Source: Paratrimastix pyriformis
Taxonomy: Eukaryota; Preaxostyla; Paratrimastigidae
Assembly: GCA_027972325.1 (NCBI GenBank)
Contig: JAPMOS010000022.1
Location: 62,001-126,000, forward strand
DNA: 64,000 nt
Direction: 5' to 3'
Position 1 is the first letter of the stretch, and each line of letters begins with the position of its first letter. Shown piece after piece: positions 35,401 through 46,058 of the stretch. A program made the position numbers and the translations under genes. The notes under the pieces were generated by a model. The model was not told where the DNA came from, ran no database searches, and saw only the letters and a list, made by a program, of their open reading frames with translations.

Positions 35401-37102
35401 GCCCCCCCCCCCCCCCCCCCAAGAGACAGGGCGGGGGAAGAGGGACTGGATGGAGGACATGCAGGCGGACATGATCTCATCCTTCTTCGCCGCGGCCGCG
35501 GCGGCCGCCTGCTGCTGCTGCTCGGCCCACGTGAAGAGGGCCTCGCAGGCGGCCGCGGAGAATCCCTCGCTGGTCAGGGCAGGGGCGGGGGCCCCCAGGG
35601 CCGCGGCGGCGTGGGCGTCGAGAGCGTCGAGGAAGCCCAGCGGGCCATCGGTCAGCCCGGCCTCGGTCACGTCGCCCTCCGTCCGGCTGCGCGTGCGGCG
35701 GCCCTCGGGGCCGGCAGCGTCCTCAGCCCCGTCGGCCTCGGCAGGCTCGTCACGCAGGCGCGGATGGCCTCGTCGGGTGGGAGCCACCGCCTGCGCCCAC
35801 CCAGGCAGACACAGCGGAGCGATTGATGGCGATGCTGGTCAACGCGAGGCGCGAGGAGGGAGGCTGGCGGCGGGGCGGGGCGGCAAGACGGACGGCCCGC
35901 TCGCGGGCCCGGATCTCTGCCCTGAGGGCGGCCCAGAGGAAGTCCTCCTTGCTCTGGCAGAGCGGCACCGCAGGCTCCAGCCAGCCGGCCAGCAGCCCGT
36001 ACAAGCCCCGCTCGGCGGCCGTGCGGCCCCTCTGGAAGAGGCGCCAGGAGGCGGGTGATGACAGGGCGCTGAGAGTCGTGCGGGACGGACCTCGGCAAGG
36101 ACGCGGCAGGTGTCGCTCCAGAGGCCCTCGAACTCGTTGCCCGTGCTCTTCTCTGCACACCCACATCCAACAGCCCCACCGCCCGCCCATCCCACCACCG
36201 ACCCAACCAGTGGGTGACCCAGCCAGCGAAAAGCCAGCACGGACGGTCATTTGGCATCGTGGTGGGCGGCAGTGAGGGGAGGGGGAGGGGAGGGAGGGAG
36301 GCGGACCCCCGTCTGTGTCGAAGGGTGCCCCACCACCGAGGGATGCGGCCCGCCACGGCTGGCCCGACTTGCGGAGCAGCTCCTGCCAATCCGGTCCGCG
36401 GATGCCCCCCGGGGCGAACCGGACGAACGAACGGGGTCAGCGGCCAAAAGGCGCGATTGGGGGTGGGGGTGGGGGGGGGGGGGGGGTGGCACCGCCGCGG
36501 ATGTGCCCCTGAGGGGATGCCTCGCGGACCTGGGCGTCAGCGAGTCGGCCGGCGCGCATGAACTGCCACAGGGTCATATGCAGCCGGGCCTCCGACGCCT
36601 GCATTGCCCCGTGCCGGTGTGGTGATGTGAGTGTGATGCCGACGTGCCGTGGGCGTGGTGGGGCGTAGTGCAAGAGTCATGGCGTGCGGGTGGGGGGAAG
36701 GACCTCGTCCTCCGAGTGAAGCATCTCCAGGTGGCGCAGGGGCCCGTCAGGGTCCAGCGACGCCGGGTGCCTGCTGAAGGGCCCCGCCTGGATGGGGCCG
36801 AGGGCCCCCTGGGTTCGCAGGAGACCCTGGAGGGTCCGACCCCAGGAGTGCTGCTCCTCGTAGTAGCGAACATCTTCAAAGTAGATGCTCTCCAGCCAGC
36901 GGGCCACGAGCTTTGGAGGGATGAACGGTGTGTGGGAGGAACACCAGACCTCCATGTGTCGCACGACGGGGTCGCGTTGGTGCAGCTCGGCGATGATCTC
37001 GAGGGGATTCTTTGGGGAAGAAGCCTCCGGCTGCAAGGGACTTTGCGGTCTGATGTTATGAATGACGGGACGCAATGGGCGAGGAGAGGGGTGCATGATC
37101 AT
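32420..37102 (-). CDS. NUP107: Nucleoporin NUP107
   Basis: Structural subunit of the Y-complex that forms the scaffold of the nuclear pore. Start ATG at 37102 (MIMHPSPRPLRPV), 166 bp from the eIF3e start. The order of segments follows human NUP107: PKLVARWLESIYFEDVRYYE followed by SWGRTLQ (about 36830-36920) and ASLDPDGPLRHLEMLHSEDE (about 36705-36765; human sELDPDAPirq...DReDE). Further on are ERGLYGLLAGWLEPAVPLC (about 35960-36030), AFWLIQRRLALGQWGPLMDE (about 35150-35210; human iVQKFLILGDIDGLMDEF), EWLTFDQAPAARLAALLHAN (about 34210-34270; human DWLvFDPAQRAEALKQgN), AILEFEGGWLVDQD (about 32700-32745), and LPPVLFLLHRVCHETGLD (about 32550-32605; human LPMLCFLLHTILHsTGqY). It ends in a leucine-rich C-terminus with a TGA at 32420. 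There are at least ten introns, several with sense-strand poly-C (34618-34644, 34847-34872). Exact limits were not resolved. Confidence 0.85.
33614..33796 (+). repeat. 15-bp minisatellite and G run in a NUP107 intron
   Basis: About seven tandem copies of the 15-mer GGGGCAGCGGGAGGT (33614-33724), then GGGGCAAGGAGCAA-type repeats and a run of about 22 G ending at 33796. The tract lies between recognisable NUP107 exons, so it is intronic. On the sense strand of the gene it is C-rich. Confidence 0.7.
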
Positions 37103-37268
37103 GCAGCGCGGGGAAGGGGGGCGCCCTCGACAGACTCTGTTTGGAGGAGGGCCGGGCCAACAAGGCTATCCGCGAGTAGCGTGCGCGTTAGAAGCCACGT
37201 ATTCCGTTGCGCACGATCCATCGTCCCCACTTCGCTTTTGCTTGCTTTCCCCTGGTGTGGTTCCTCAA
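37103..37268. promoter_or_regulatory. Divergent promoter region NUP107 / eIF3e
   Basis: Only 166 bp separate the start codons of NUP107 (-) and eIF3e (+). The eIF3e-proximal half is AT-richer and pyrimidine-rich (TTTTGCTTGCTTTCCCC at about 37229-37250). No TATA box is evident. It probably holds both core promoters. Confidence 0.5.
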
Positions 37269-39235
37269 ATGGCGAGCGCATCCCCAGTGTCTCATTTGAT
37301 CCCGTACTTGGACAAACACTTGACGCTGTCCTATGTTGAGTTCCTCTTGAGCAAGGAGGTATGAATATTCATTTCCCACTCATTGAACACAAACTCCCTT
37401 TTCCGCTCATCCACAGATCTTCCCACGGGAGCAGCTCCTCACTGCGAAGTTCGACATTCTGAAAACCACTCACATGGTTGACGCTGCTATTGACACATTC
37501 AAACTTCTGCATCCCACGGATGCCATTCCTGAAGGTCATTCCGTTACCTTCCGTTCCTCGCTCACTGTCATGTGCGGGGGAAACTGGATATAGACCTGAC
37601 TTCCAAGAAGGCCGATATCCAACAAAAAACAGCCCAGTTTGACGAAGACATTCGAGAATTCAAAGATCTTCTGTCCCAGGATTCCCTGAAGGAGGATGGG
37701 ACTCTTGATGCGAAGATTTCCGAGGCATTTGCTCGGAGGGTCCGCGAAATTCTTTCACCGCTCGCAAACAGTCCACCTCCACAACCACGATATCTTCTTC
37801 GCCCCCACAGGATCCTGCCCGCACCTTCGACCTCATTTATTCCTATGCCCGGTTCCAGTACGAGTCAGGCAACTACAAGCTCGCCGCTGATTTCCTGGCG
37901 CTCTTCCTCTCTCAGTACTCCCTTCTGCTGGGCGCCGACAAGGCAGCCACCTCCATTCCCCTGGACGACCCCTCGGCCAAGGAAAAGCGCCTTGCGGCCG
38001 CTCTTCAGGCCGCCCAGGCGCTGGTCAGTGAGGAGAAGCGCGGCCAGGTGCTGTGGGGCAAGCTCGCCGCCGACATTATGCAGAAGAACTGGGACTCGGC
38101 TCTGCAGTGCGTGACCGCCCTGAAGGAGTTCATCGACATGCAGAAGGGCGTCTCCACCCAACTGCAGCTCCTCCAGCGTACTTGGTTGGTCCACTGGTCC
38201 CTCTTTGTCTTCTTCAACCACCCGAACGGCCTCAACCTCCTCCTCGACCTCTTCTTCAACGAGCGGAACGAAAGGTCAGTCAAGGAGGAGGAGGAGGAGG
38301 AGGAGGAGGAGGAGGAGGAGGAGGAGGAGGAGGAGGAGGAGGAGGAGGAGGAGGAGGAGGAGGAGGAGGAGGAGGAGGAGGAGGAGAGGAGGGAGGGGGG
38401 GAGGGGGGGCACGATCGCAGCAGCCTACTCACTTCCCTCTCGCTCTACCTCTCCACCATCCCGTCGCTCGCCTGACAGCAAGTACCTCAGCACCATCCAG
38501 ACTACCGCCCCGCATCTGGTGCGCTACCTTGTTGCCGCCCTGGTGTGCAACAAGCGGAGGCGCTCGATGCTGCTGAAGGACACAGTGCGGCTTCTCCAGC
38601 AGGAGCACTACCACTACGGGGACTCCCTGACGGCCTTCGTGCTCTCGCTCTTCTCCGAGTTCAACTTCGACGCTGCCCAGTCCCGGCTGGCCCAGTGCCA
38701 GGAGGTCGGCCCGCTTCCCCCTGCCTCCTCTCCCTCACCCCTTTCTTGGTCCCGCCAGGTTCTGGTGAACGACTATTTCTTGGCTCCCCTCAAGGACGAG
38801 TTCCTTGAGAACGGCCGCCAGTACATCTTCGAGATCTCCTGCAAGACCCACGAGCGCATCGACATCGCGTCTGTTGGCAGCCTTTGTTCGGCACCTGACC
38901 TTTGATTCACATTTTTTTTTGTAGCACAATCGCCCAGCAGCTTCACATGCCCCCCGAGCAAGCCGAGCAGTGGCTTGTAAACCTGATCCGCAACGCCCGT
39001 CTCGATGCCAAGATCAACTCCCCCTCTAGCATCAGCATGACCATCCACACCCCCACAATGTCTGTCGCCTCTCTGTTGCCGGCGTTCCTCACTCCTTCCG
39101 CGCAGTTTCCGGCAAGTGAAGGACAAGACTCGCGGTCTCACCTACCGCAGTAATGCTCTCCTCGCCAACGTGGAGAAGCGGCTGAGCGAGCGCGCTGCTG
39201 CCGCCGCTGCTGCCGCCGAGGCCCCCAAGTCTTGA
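37269..39235 (+). CDS. EIF3E: Translation initiation factor eIF3 subunit e (INT6)
   Basis: PCI-domain subunit of eIF3, which brings the 43S complex to mRNA. Exons: 37269-37358, 37417-37534, 37594-37739, 37811-38274, 38479-38704, 38759-38868, 38925-39059, 39106-39235. Phases close throughout. Matches to human INT6 in order: [117 protein letters not shown], and the PCI core [21 protein letters not shown] final [20 protein letters not shown] is followed by an Ala-rich tail ending APKS. The fourth intron (38275-38478) contains a GAG/GGA trinucleotide tract of about 100 bp, so the poly-Glu reading through it is not part of the protein. Confidence 0.95.
38285..38391 (+). repeat. (GAG)n microsatellite in an eIF3e intron
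   Basis: About 35 uninterrupted GAG/GGA units inside intron 38275-38478. It is purine-rich on the sense strand, the reverse of most intronic tracts in this window. Confidence 0.9.
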
Positions 39236-39549
39236 ACTCCTCTCGAGTCGCCCGCCTCTGCGGACCGTTAATTACTCTTCTCCTTCGATCGAGCTATCAT
39301 CTCCCGTTCGCCACCCCAAAGGGAGACTTCCCCCATCGGCGATCGTGGCGTGGCGATGAGCCGCGAGGATCGCTGTTTTCCCAACCATTCCAGTTTATCC
39401 TTCTTGTTTTTCTCATTCGAGCCTCAAGACGATCGGTGCGCTTCTTCTCTTGGGTTAGCGTGGGTTGGGTTCGCGGCGCCTGCGGCTCTGGGCTGGAAGA
39501 CTCGGGGTTATCTGCTCATTCGCTTTGTGTCAAGAGCGCACCACAAAGG
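39236..39549. other. Intergenic region eIF3e to cullin-3
   Basis: About 310 bp, mixed composition, with T-rich stretches near 39395-39420. No gene, tRNA or repeat seen. Contains the eIF3e 3' flank and the cullin-3 promoter. Confidence 0.4.
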
Positions 39550-41543
39550 ATGTCGAAGGGCTTGTTTGTCATTAAGCCGTACAAAGCTGCCCAGGCCCCC
39601 GAAAAAGATTATGAAAAGAAGATCTGGGCCATCCTGGAACGTGCCGTCAACCAGATTTACGATAAGAATAGCTCCGAACTGAGCTACGAAGAATTGTACA
39701 GGTTTGCCCTGTTCTGCACGAGTTTCTGACGCACCCCTCCCAGACATGAATACAATCTTGTCCTTCAGAAACACGGCATGTTCCTCTATCGGGAGCTTCA
39801 GAATTGCATCACATCCCATCTGGCTGCAGTTGCCGAAAAGGTGTTTGCCTCTCGAGATAGCCTGCTGATGACATTGAATGGGCAGTGGGTCGAACACCAG
39901 ACCAATATGCGGATGATTCGCGATATTTTCTTGTACATGGTTCGTTTGTCATCTCGGGTTCCGTCTCTCACCACATCATGCGTTCGGTAGGACCGGACCT
40001 TTGTTGGGCAACACCACTTGCCATCTGTGTATAACATGGGCATGATCGCCTTCCGCGACGCGGTCATCCATCAAGCCAAGGTCAAGGAGCGGCTTGTCGC
40101 GATGGTGCTCGACGAGATCGACCTGGAACGAAGAGGCGAAGGTCCGGCAGCCACCCAGCGGCGGTCCATCACCTCACCTGTTTCGCCAGTGATCGAACGG
40201 AGCGTCCTGAGGAACATCACGAAGATGTGGGTCGACCTGGGCATTGACGGGAAGGGCGTCTACGAGGCCACCTTCGAGGAGCCCTTCCTGGCCAAGAGCA
40301 CCGAGTTCTACCAGCGCGAGAGCCAGCAGTACATCGGCCAGTGTTCGTGCCCGGAGTACCTCCGGCGGGCCGAGAGCCGTCTGACGGAGGAGCTGGCCCG
40401 GGTGGACCACTACCTGGACTACATCACCACCAACAAGATCCGCAAGGTGGTCGAGACGGCCATGCTCGAGACCCATCTCAAGCTCCTCATTGAGGTCAGA
40501 CCCCCCCCCCCCCGCCCCCACCACCACCACCAGCCCCACCAGCCACCACCAGCCACCACCAGCCACCACCAGCCACCACCAGCCACCACCAGCCACCACC
40601 AGCCACCACCAGCCACCACCAGCCACCACCAGCCACCACCAGCCACCACCAACCACCACCACCAACCACCACCACCACCAACCACCACCAACCACCACCA
40701 GCCGCCACAAACCACCACAAACCACCACCTCCTTCGGATGTGCCGACGTGCGCATGAAGACTGACGGTCCTCCTCCTCCTCCCCCTCCTCCCCCCTCCTC
40801 CCCCCCCCCCCCCCCCCCCCACACACACACACAGATGGATACGGGCCTCGTCGCCATGCTGCGCGACGAGAAACTGGAAGGTCTGCGAGGCATCTGCCAT
40901 CCCCGGCCCATTCCAATATGCTTCCCTCTGGCAGACTTGGCGCGGATGTACCGGCTGCTGGGGCCCATCCCCGGGGGCCTGGCCCTGGTGAAGCAGGTCC
41001 TGTGCGAGTACATTTTCCAGACGGGCACCGACCTTGTGGTCAAGGACGAGGAGAAATCCAAGCAGTCCGGCCCGTTTGTCGAGGCCCTGCTCGAGTTCAA
41101 GGTTCGGCTCCTTCGCCTCCATTTGTGCTTCTCGGTGATCGGTGACACCGTGTGCACCCCCGCCCATTTTTGCCTTCCACTTCCTGGCTGCTCATTCTCT
41201 TACCCCTTCCTCGCTCGGCCCCCCAGGCGAAGGCCGACCGGCTCCTGGAGGGCGGCTTCTCCAAGGCCGGAAAAGCCGACCACGAGTTCGTGACGGCCGT
41301 CAACGAGACCTTCACCCGGTTCATCAACCAGAACGCCAAGGCCCCCGAGTTCGTGGCCTCGTACCTGGACGAGAAGCTGAAGACGGGCACCAAGGGCATC
41401 ACCGAGCTCGAGATGGAGGCCCTCTTCGATCACGTCCTCGTCCTCTTCCGCTTCCTGAACGACAAGGTCCGGCAGCCCTTCCTGGACGGTGAGCGGGCGG
41501 GTCGATGAGATGAGTGAGCTGGTCGCCCTCCTCACTGCTGGTA

Positions 41544-41575
<32 letters not shown>

Positions 41576-43570
41576 TGACCTGGCCTGGCCTGGCCTGGCC
41601 TGGCCTGACCTGACCTGACCTGACCTGACCTGACCTGACCTGACCTGACCTGACCTGACCTGACCTGACCTGACCTGACCTGACCTCAGGACATTTTCGA
41701 GAACTTCTACAAGCAGCAGCTCGCCAAGCGGCTCCTCCTGAAGCGCACCAGCAGCGACGAGCTGGAGCGCATCATGATCGGCAAGCTCAAGGTCCCCCTG
41801 GCGCACTCTTGGCCTCCGTGTTTGCTCATGCCGCGTTTTCCCCCTCGGTGGCGCCGGGTCCTCGGGCACGTCCAGCAAGAGTGCGGGTACAGCTTCACGA
41901 GCAAGCTGGACGGGATGTTCACCGACATGAAGGTGTCCGACGACCAGATGGACGAGTTCAAGCAGTACCTCGAGGGCGCCGAGACCCCCGTCCGGGTCGA
42001 CCTGCACGTCTCCATCCTGACCCAGGGCTACTGGCCCAACCAGGTCCGCCCTCGCGCCCCATCCTCCGCACGTTGCGGGAAGCCACGAAGGAAGTCAGCG
42101 GCACACTCACCGCGCCATCCCCCACCGACCGGCCGATTTCCCTGCAGATCATGGCCAAGTGCAACATGCCTCCCGAGATCGATACGGCCATCCAGACCTT
42201 CCAGTCCTGGTACCTGGGCAAGCACAGCGGGCGGCGGCTCACCTGGCAGCCCAACCTGGTCCGTCCGAGGCGATGGCGACTCCGCTGCTCCGTCCCTTGA
42301 CCTCGTGCCTCTCACAAACCCCGCGTCGCCCCCGCCCCGCTCGATGTTGCTCTACCCCAGGGCACGGCCGACTTGAAGGCCCGCTTCCGGGGCAAGCTGT
42401 ACGAACTCAACGTGAGCACTTACCAGATGGTCATCCTGATGCTCTTCAACGACCGGGACACGCTCACCTTCCGCGAGGTCCCACCCGCCGTACCCCCACC
42501 CCCCACCCCATCGCTGAGCTCCCACCCAGGGCAGTGCCGTCACGTTTACTTCTCCTGCCGCCCTGTCCCGTCGCGTGCAGATTCTCCAAATGACGGACAT
42601 GCCCGACAAGGATCTCCGCCGCGGCCTGGGCTCTCTGGCCCTCCAGAAGGTCAAGGTACTCCTGAAGGAACCCGACAACAAGGAGATTGGCGACGTCTGC
42701 TTCCCTCCTCCTCCTCCCTCCCTCCCTCCCTCCCTCCCTCCCTCCCTCCCTCCCTCCCTCCTCCTCCTCCTCCCCTCCCCCCCCCCCCCCCCTCCTCCTC
42801 CTCCTCCTCCTCCTCCTCCTCCTCCTCCTCCTCCTCCTCCTCCTCCTCCTCCTCCTCCTCCTCCTCCTCCTCCTCCTCCTCCTCCTCCTCCTCCTCCTCC
42901 TCCTCCTCCTCCTCTCTTCCTCTTTCTCGCCCCCTCGGCCGGATCCATTCTCGTCCGCGCCGTGCCCTGACCGGGGTTGTCCCCCAACGCGCAGGCGGAT
43001 GTTTTCCGGTTCAACGCCGAGTTCAGCAACCCCCACCGGCGGGTCAAGATCAGTACCTTCATCACCCACAAGGACAAGGTCGATCCGGTCGAGACCCGCA
43101 CCAAGGTCGACGAGGACCGCAAGCACCTCATCGAGGCCACCGTGGTGCGCATCATGAAGGCCCGCCAGCACATGGACCACCAGAACCTCGTCTCGGAGGT
43201 CATCAAGAGCCTCTACTCCAGGTCCGCACCTTCTCCGCCTCCGCCTCCGCCTCTCTCACTCCTTCCTTCCATCCTTCCCTCCCTCCTTCCCTCCCTCCTT
43301 CCCTCCCTCCTTCCCTCCCTCCTTCCCTCCCTCCTTCCCTCCCCGCGTGGTGCCGGACTGTGCCCTCATGGTGGTCGTCTTGATAACCGGGTGGGATGCA
43401 GATTCCAGCCGGCACCCAAGGCCATCATGCAACGGATTGAGAGTCTCATCGAGCGCGACTACCTGGAGCGCGACAAGACGGACCGGTCTGCTGCTCCGGT
43501 CGGGTTGGGCCGTCTCTCATCGCGCCATCTCCCCGCGTTCCTTAGGCGGCTCTTCCACTACTTGGCCTGA
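39550..43570 (+). CDS. CUL3: Cullin-3, scaffold of CRL3 ubiquitin ligases
   Basis: Scaffold that binds BTB-domain adaptors at its N-terminus and RBX1 at its C-terminus. Fifteen exons: 39550-39701, 39744-39939, 39991-40141, 40190-40494, 40835-40880, 40935-41101, 41227-41466, 41690-41791, 41876-42043, 42148-42258, 42361-42477, 42581-42694, 42995-43221, 43402-43485, 43546-43570. All phases close. Landmarks: ELSYEELYR joined to HEYNLVLQKHG (CUL3 LSFEELYRNAYTMVLHKHG), IRDIFLYMDRTFV, GVYEATFEEPFL, DIFENFYKQQLAKRLLLKRT, ECGYSFTSKLDGMFTDMKVS, GYWPNQ, and the C-terminal neddylation winged helix TKVDEDRKHLIEATVVRIMK. That helix includes the VRIMK motif whose lysine accepts NEDD8. The tail IESLIERDYLERD is followed by FHYLA (human YTYVA). 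The overall match favours CUL3 over other cullins. Confidence 0.93.
40500..40834 (+). repeat. CCACCA-type and TCC-type simple repeats plus poly-C in a cullin-3 intron
   Basis: Intron 40495-40834 is almost wholly simple sequence. It begins with a C run and continues with about 200 bp of (CCACCA) units with AGCCACCACC subrepeats. Next come (TCC)n and a run of about 20 C, ending in ACACAC before the AG acceptor. Confidence 0.85.
41545..41689 (+). repeat. Poly-C (31) plus TGACC/TGGCC minisatellite in a cullin-3 intron
   Basis: In intron 41467-41689, a run of 31 C (41545-41575) is followed by about 22 tandem 5-mers, first TGGCC and then TGACC, up to the CTCAG acceptor. The unit resembles a branch-point sequence (TGAC), so many candidate branch points are stacked just upstream of the acceptor. 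Confidence 0.9.
42717..42912 (+). repeat. (CTCC)n and (CTC)n tracts in a cullin-3 intron
   Basis: Intron 42695-42994 carries tandem CTCC units (about 42717-42765), a C run, and about 40 CTC/TCC units to 42912. A similar CTCC tract fills 43262-43340 in the next intron. All are pyrimidine-rich on the sense strand. Confidence 0.9.
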
Positions 43571-43763
43571 GACGCCACCAAAAGCGCCTAGGCTGTCCCA
43601 GGTTGTTTCTTCTTTTTGTTGAGGCAACGGGAAGGCTCGGATTACGTCGTAATCTCGGGGGAGGAAGGAGAAGGAGAGGACAAGCGGCGGGCGGGGCAGA
43701 GAAATCAGGGGAAGCCATCCGAAAGGAGACAACCGGGAAGCAGATGGCAGGAAGAGGGTGGCA

Positions 43764-44245
43764 TCAAAGCCGAATTCCCTTTTCCTCCAGCTTCCGTCTC
43801 AAGGTGATCGCCGTCATTGGTTCGTCAAGGCCTAGTTGCGCGAATTGAGACTCACAAACGAGACGATGATACAAACAGACTCAGGGAGGCTTGATGTTTG
43901 CCATCGCTCGCAACGCAGAGAGACGGAAGTCGCCAGATGTGCATCGCATCAGCAATACGCGTATCAGAATGGTCAACATCAATATTCAAAACGCGGGTTC
44001 CCGAAGTTGACGAAATGTGCTGGACATTTTGTTGATGTTGGTGATGGTGGACGTCGGAACCGCGGAAAAAATAGACGAGGGTTGGATGGGATGATTGCGT
44101 CAGTTTTTGAAATTCATCAAACGAGGACACATCAACTAAACTTCCGTACCCTAAAGGAGATCGCGATCACTGGATGGACGGTCGGCAGACCTTGCGTGAC
44201 AAAGCTTCGTGTGAGTGGAGATCCCACAACCGGAGAGCCAACCAT
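43764..44245 (-). CDS. Small thioredoxin-fold protein lacking an obvious CXXC
   Basis: Start ATG at 44245 (MVGSPVVGSPLTRSFVTQG). Intron 44151-44190 joins to YGSLVDVSSFDEFQKLTQSS and then HPTLVYFFRGSD, the beta-alpha-beta opening of a thioredoxin domain. This is followed by TRVLNIDVDHSDTRIADAMH (matches kvDvDe...ia..y.I) and WRLPSLCVASDGK, aligned with the cis-proline strand PT....dG. Intron 43832-43880 leads to the last exon, LDEPMTAITLRRKLEEKGIR, which resembles the terminal helix. Stop at 43764-43766. The usual CxxC after the first strand is replaced by FFRGSDVHHH, so a redox role through that motif is not expected. The basic, Ser-rich N-terminus could be a targeting peptide. The assignment rests on fold-like pattern only. 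Confidence 0.55.
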
Positions 44246-44520
44246 CGGAGATGAAGAAAGAAAAGGCGAACGGGCCATAGGGATTGCACGTTCGGACATT
44301 CGATACCTGTCAAAATACGGTGTATATACCGGGTGGGTGAGCCTCAGTCGATTCGGAAATTGAGTTGCCTTCGAAAATGGGTAACGAGAAAATGTCTGGG
44401 TTACTTGTCTGTGGCCCCTGTTAGGGTGATTCTTCTGCGCACAGGCGGGCGCTCCACCCTGCGAACCAGCCGGATGGAACTCGAACCTCGGGGTATTTGC
44501 CGCTGGTCCACCACCTAAAG

Positions 44521-45874
44521 ACCCAAACTGCATTCACTCTTTGGTGTCTGGCTCTTGGCCTTTCTTTTTTGCGTTGTGGGATCTGCTGGGAAGATTCGCG
44601 TATCTTTTCCCGAAGAGGGGGGCGTGTTCTACAAGCAGCAGCAATATTTTGTGAAATGGAGCTGCACGCCAACACCGTGCGATCCTGCATCCCATATTGT
44701 GTTAGCACTCGCTCGGAAAGGTGACGGAAGCATTGCTTATTCTTTTACCACTGCTATTCCGAATAATGGCTCGTGCCTCGTCATCCCGCCCGATTACCTC
44801 CCTCCGGGCGCCTATGTCTTTCGTGCTCTGGACTCCAACGAACCCTCAACGGCGATTGACCTCCTTCCGCCAAACATCACGGTTGATAGCGCACTCACGG
44901 TGACGATGAAAACCCCCGCATTGGGGACTACCCTGAGTGCCGGGGTCCCGATCGCCCTCGAATGGACGAGCTTCCTCGGTCTGCCTGTTGGGACTCTTTG
45001 CCCACATCTGTACCGATACCCAACTGCAGGTTCCCTCTCGCCCCTCGGCTGGGAGCCGGCTGTTTCTCTGGAGCTGCGTCATCCCTCATTCGCCACCCCG
45101 CAGCTGCTTACCTCCCGGACGAACAGCACATCCTTCCAGTGGGTTCCCGAGGCGGCTGCGACCGGGGAGGGATTCCGCGTGTGCGCCGTTCCTGTGGGCA
45201 TCCCCAACGAGATGATCGTGGGCACTTCGTGCTCGTCCTACTTCTCGATCGTGGACCCCCACGCCAGTCTGTTCTTGCTCCTCAGCCAAGTCATTTTTGA
45301 CCACACTGGGTTGCCCGCAGACCTGCTGACGGTGGCCTCGAATCTGACGGGGCTCACTTCCCATCCCGGGGATCGTCTGACGGTACACTGGGCCCAGTCC
45401 TCCCCGCCTGCCAGCAGCACCGTTGATGTGCTCCTCTACCTGTTGGGCGCCCCCGTCCGCACGCTGGGCGATGGGATCGATGCCGCCAAGGGCATGGTCT
45501 GTCGCCCCACCGACACGCGTTGACGGCCTCTCACGGTGCCTCCTAGCTGGAATGGACCGTGCCGAGCGACCTGCAGACGGCCGCCTTTTACCGGATGCGG
45601 GTCCTCTGGCACGGGACGGAGGGGCCCATGATCGACCCCACGCAGTTCTCGGGCTTCTTCACGATCGCCCAGCCCAGTCTGTTCCCTCACACCCCGCCTT
45701 CCCTCACCCCTCACCCCTCACCCTGTAGCTCCTTCCAACGTGCCCCTGGGAGGGTGGCTGATGATGGGGGGTGGCATCCTCATGGCCGTGAGCACTCTGG
45801 GCGCGGCTTTCTTGACCTTCTTCTGGTGCCGCCGGCGGGGCACCCGAGGAACGGAATACCAGTTGGTGAGCTGA
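44521..45874 (+). CDS. Type I membrane protein with Ig-like (Kre9/Knh1-type) repeats
   Basis: A hydrophobic stretch GVWLLAFLFCVVGSAG near the first visible exon start is a likely signal peptide; the initiator ATG must lie in an upstream exon I could not settle. The ectodomain has repeats of the pattern seen in fungal Kre9/Knh1 and Ser/Thr-rich membrane-anchored proteins: GKIRVSFPEEGGVFYKQQQ then FVKWSC, and later SAGVPIALEWTSFLG and RLTVHWAQSSPPASSTVDV followed by LLYLLG and GMLEWTVPSDLQTAAFYRMR. Introns 45497-45546 and 45677-45728 close in phase; 44979-45029 (51 bp, GTCTG...CAG) is in frame and may also be an intron. The C-terminus has a single membrane helix GWLMMGGGILMAVSTLGAAF, a stop-transfer CRRRGTRG and a short tail EYQLVS, a possible sorting signal. 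Stop at 45872-45874. Confidence 0.65.
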
Positions 45875-46058
45875 GGGTGCGTGCTCTTGCTGTGCGTTTT
45901 CTGTGTGATTTTGAGAAAACAGGCAATGTCCCCCGCGAAGGCGAGAAGAGAGGGAGAGAGAGAATGTGGGGATGAGAGGAGGGAAAAAAAAGAATGGTAT
46001 TGAAAAGATATCCGCAGATCGCCCCGGCAGAAGAAACGCCGAAGGTCACCGAGAACGC

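Noticed and set aside
38285-38391. A poly-glutamate stretch of more than 30 residues in eIF3e
   Set aside because: Homology and phase place the (GAG)n tract inside intron 38275-38478; the protein joins NERNE to SKYLSTIQ without it.
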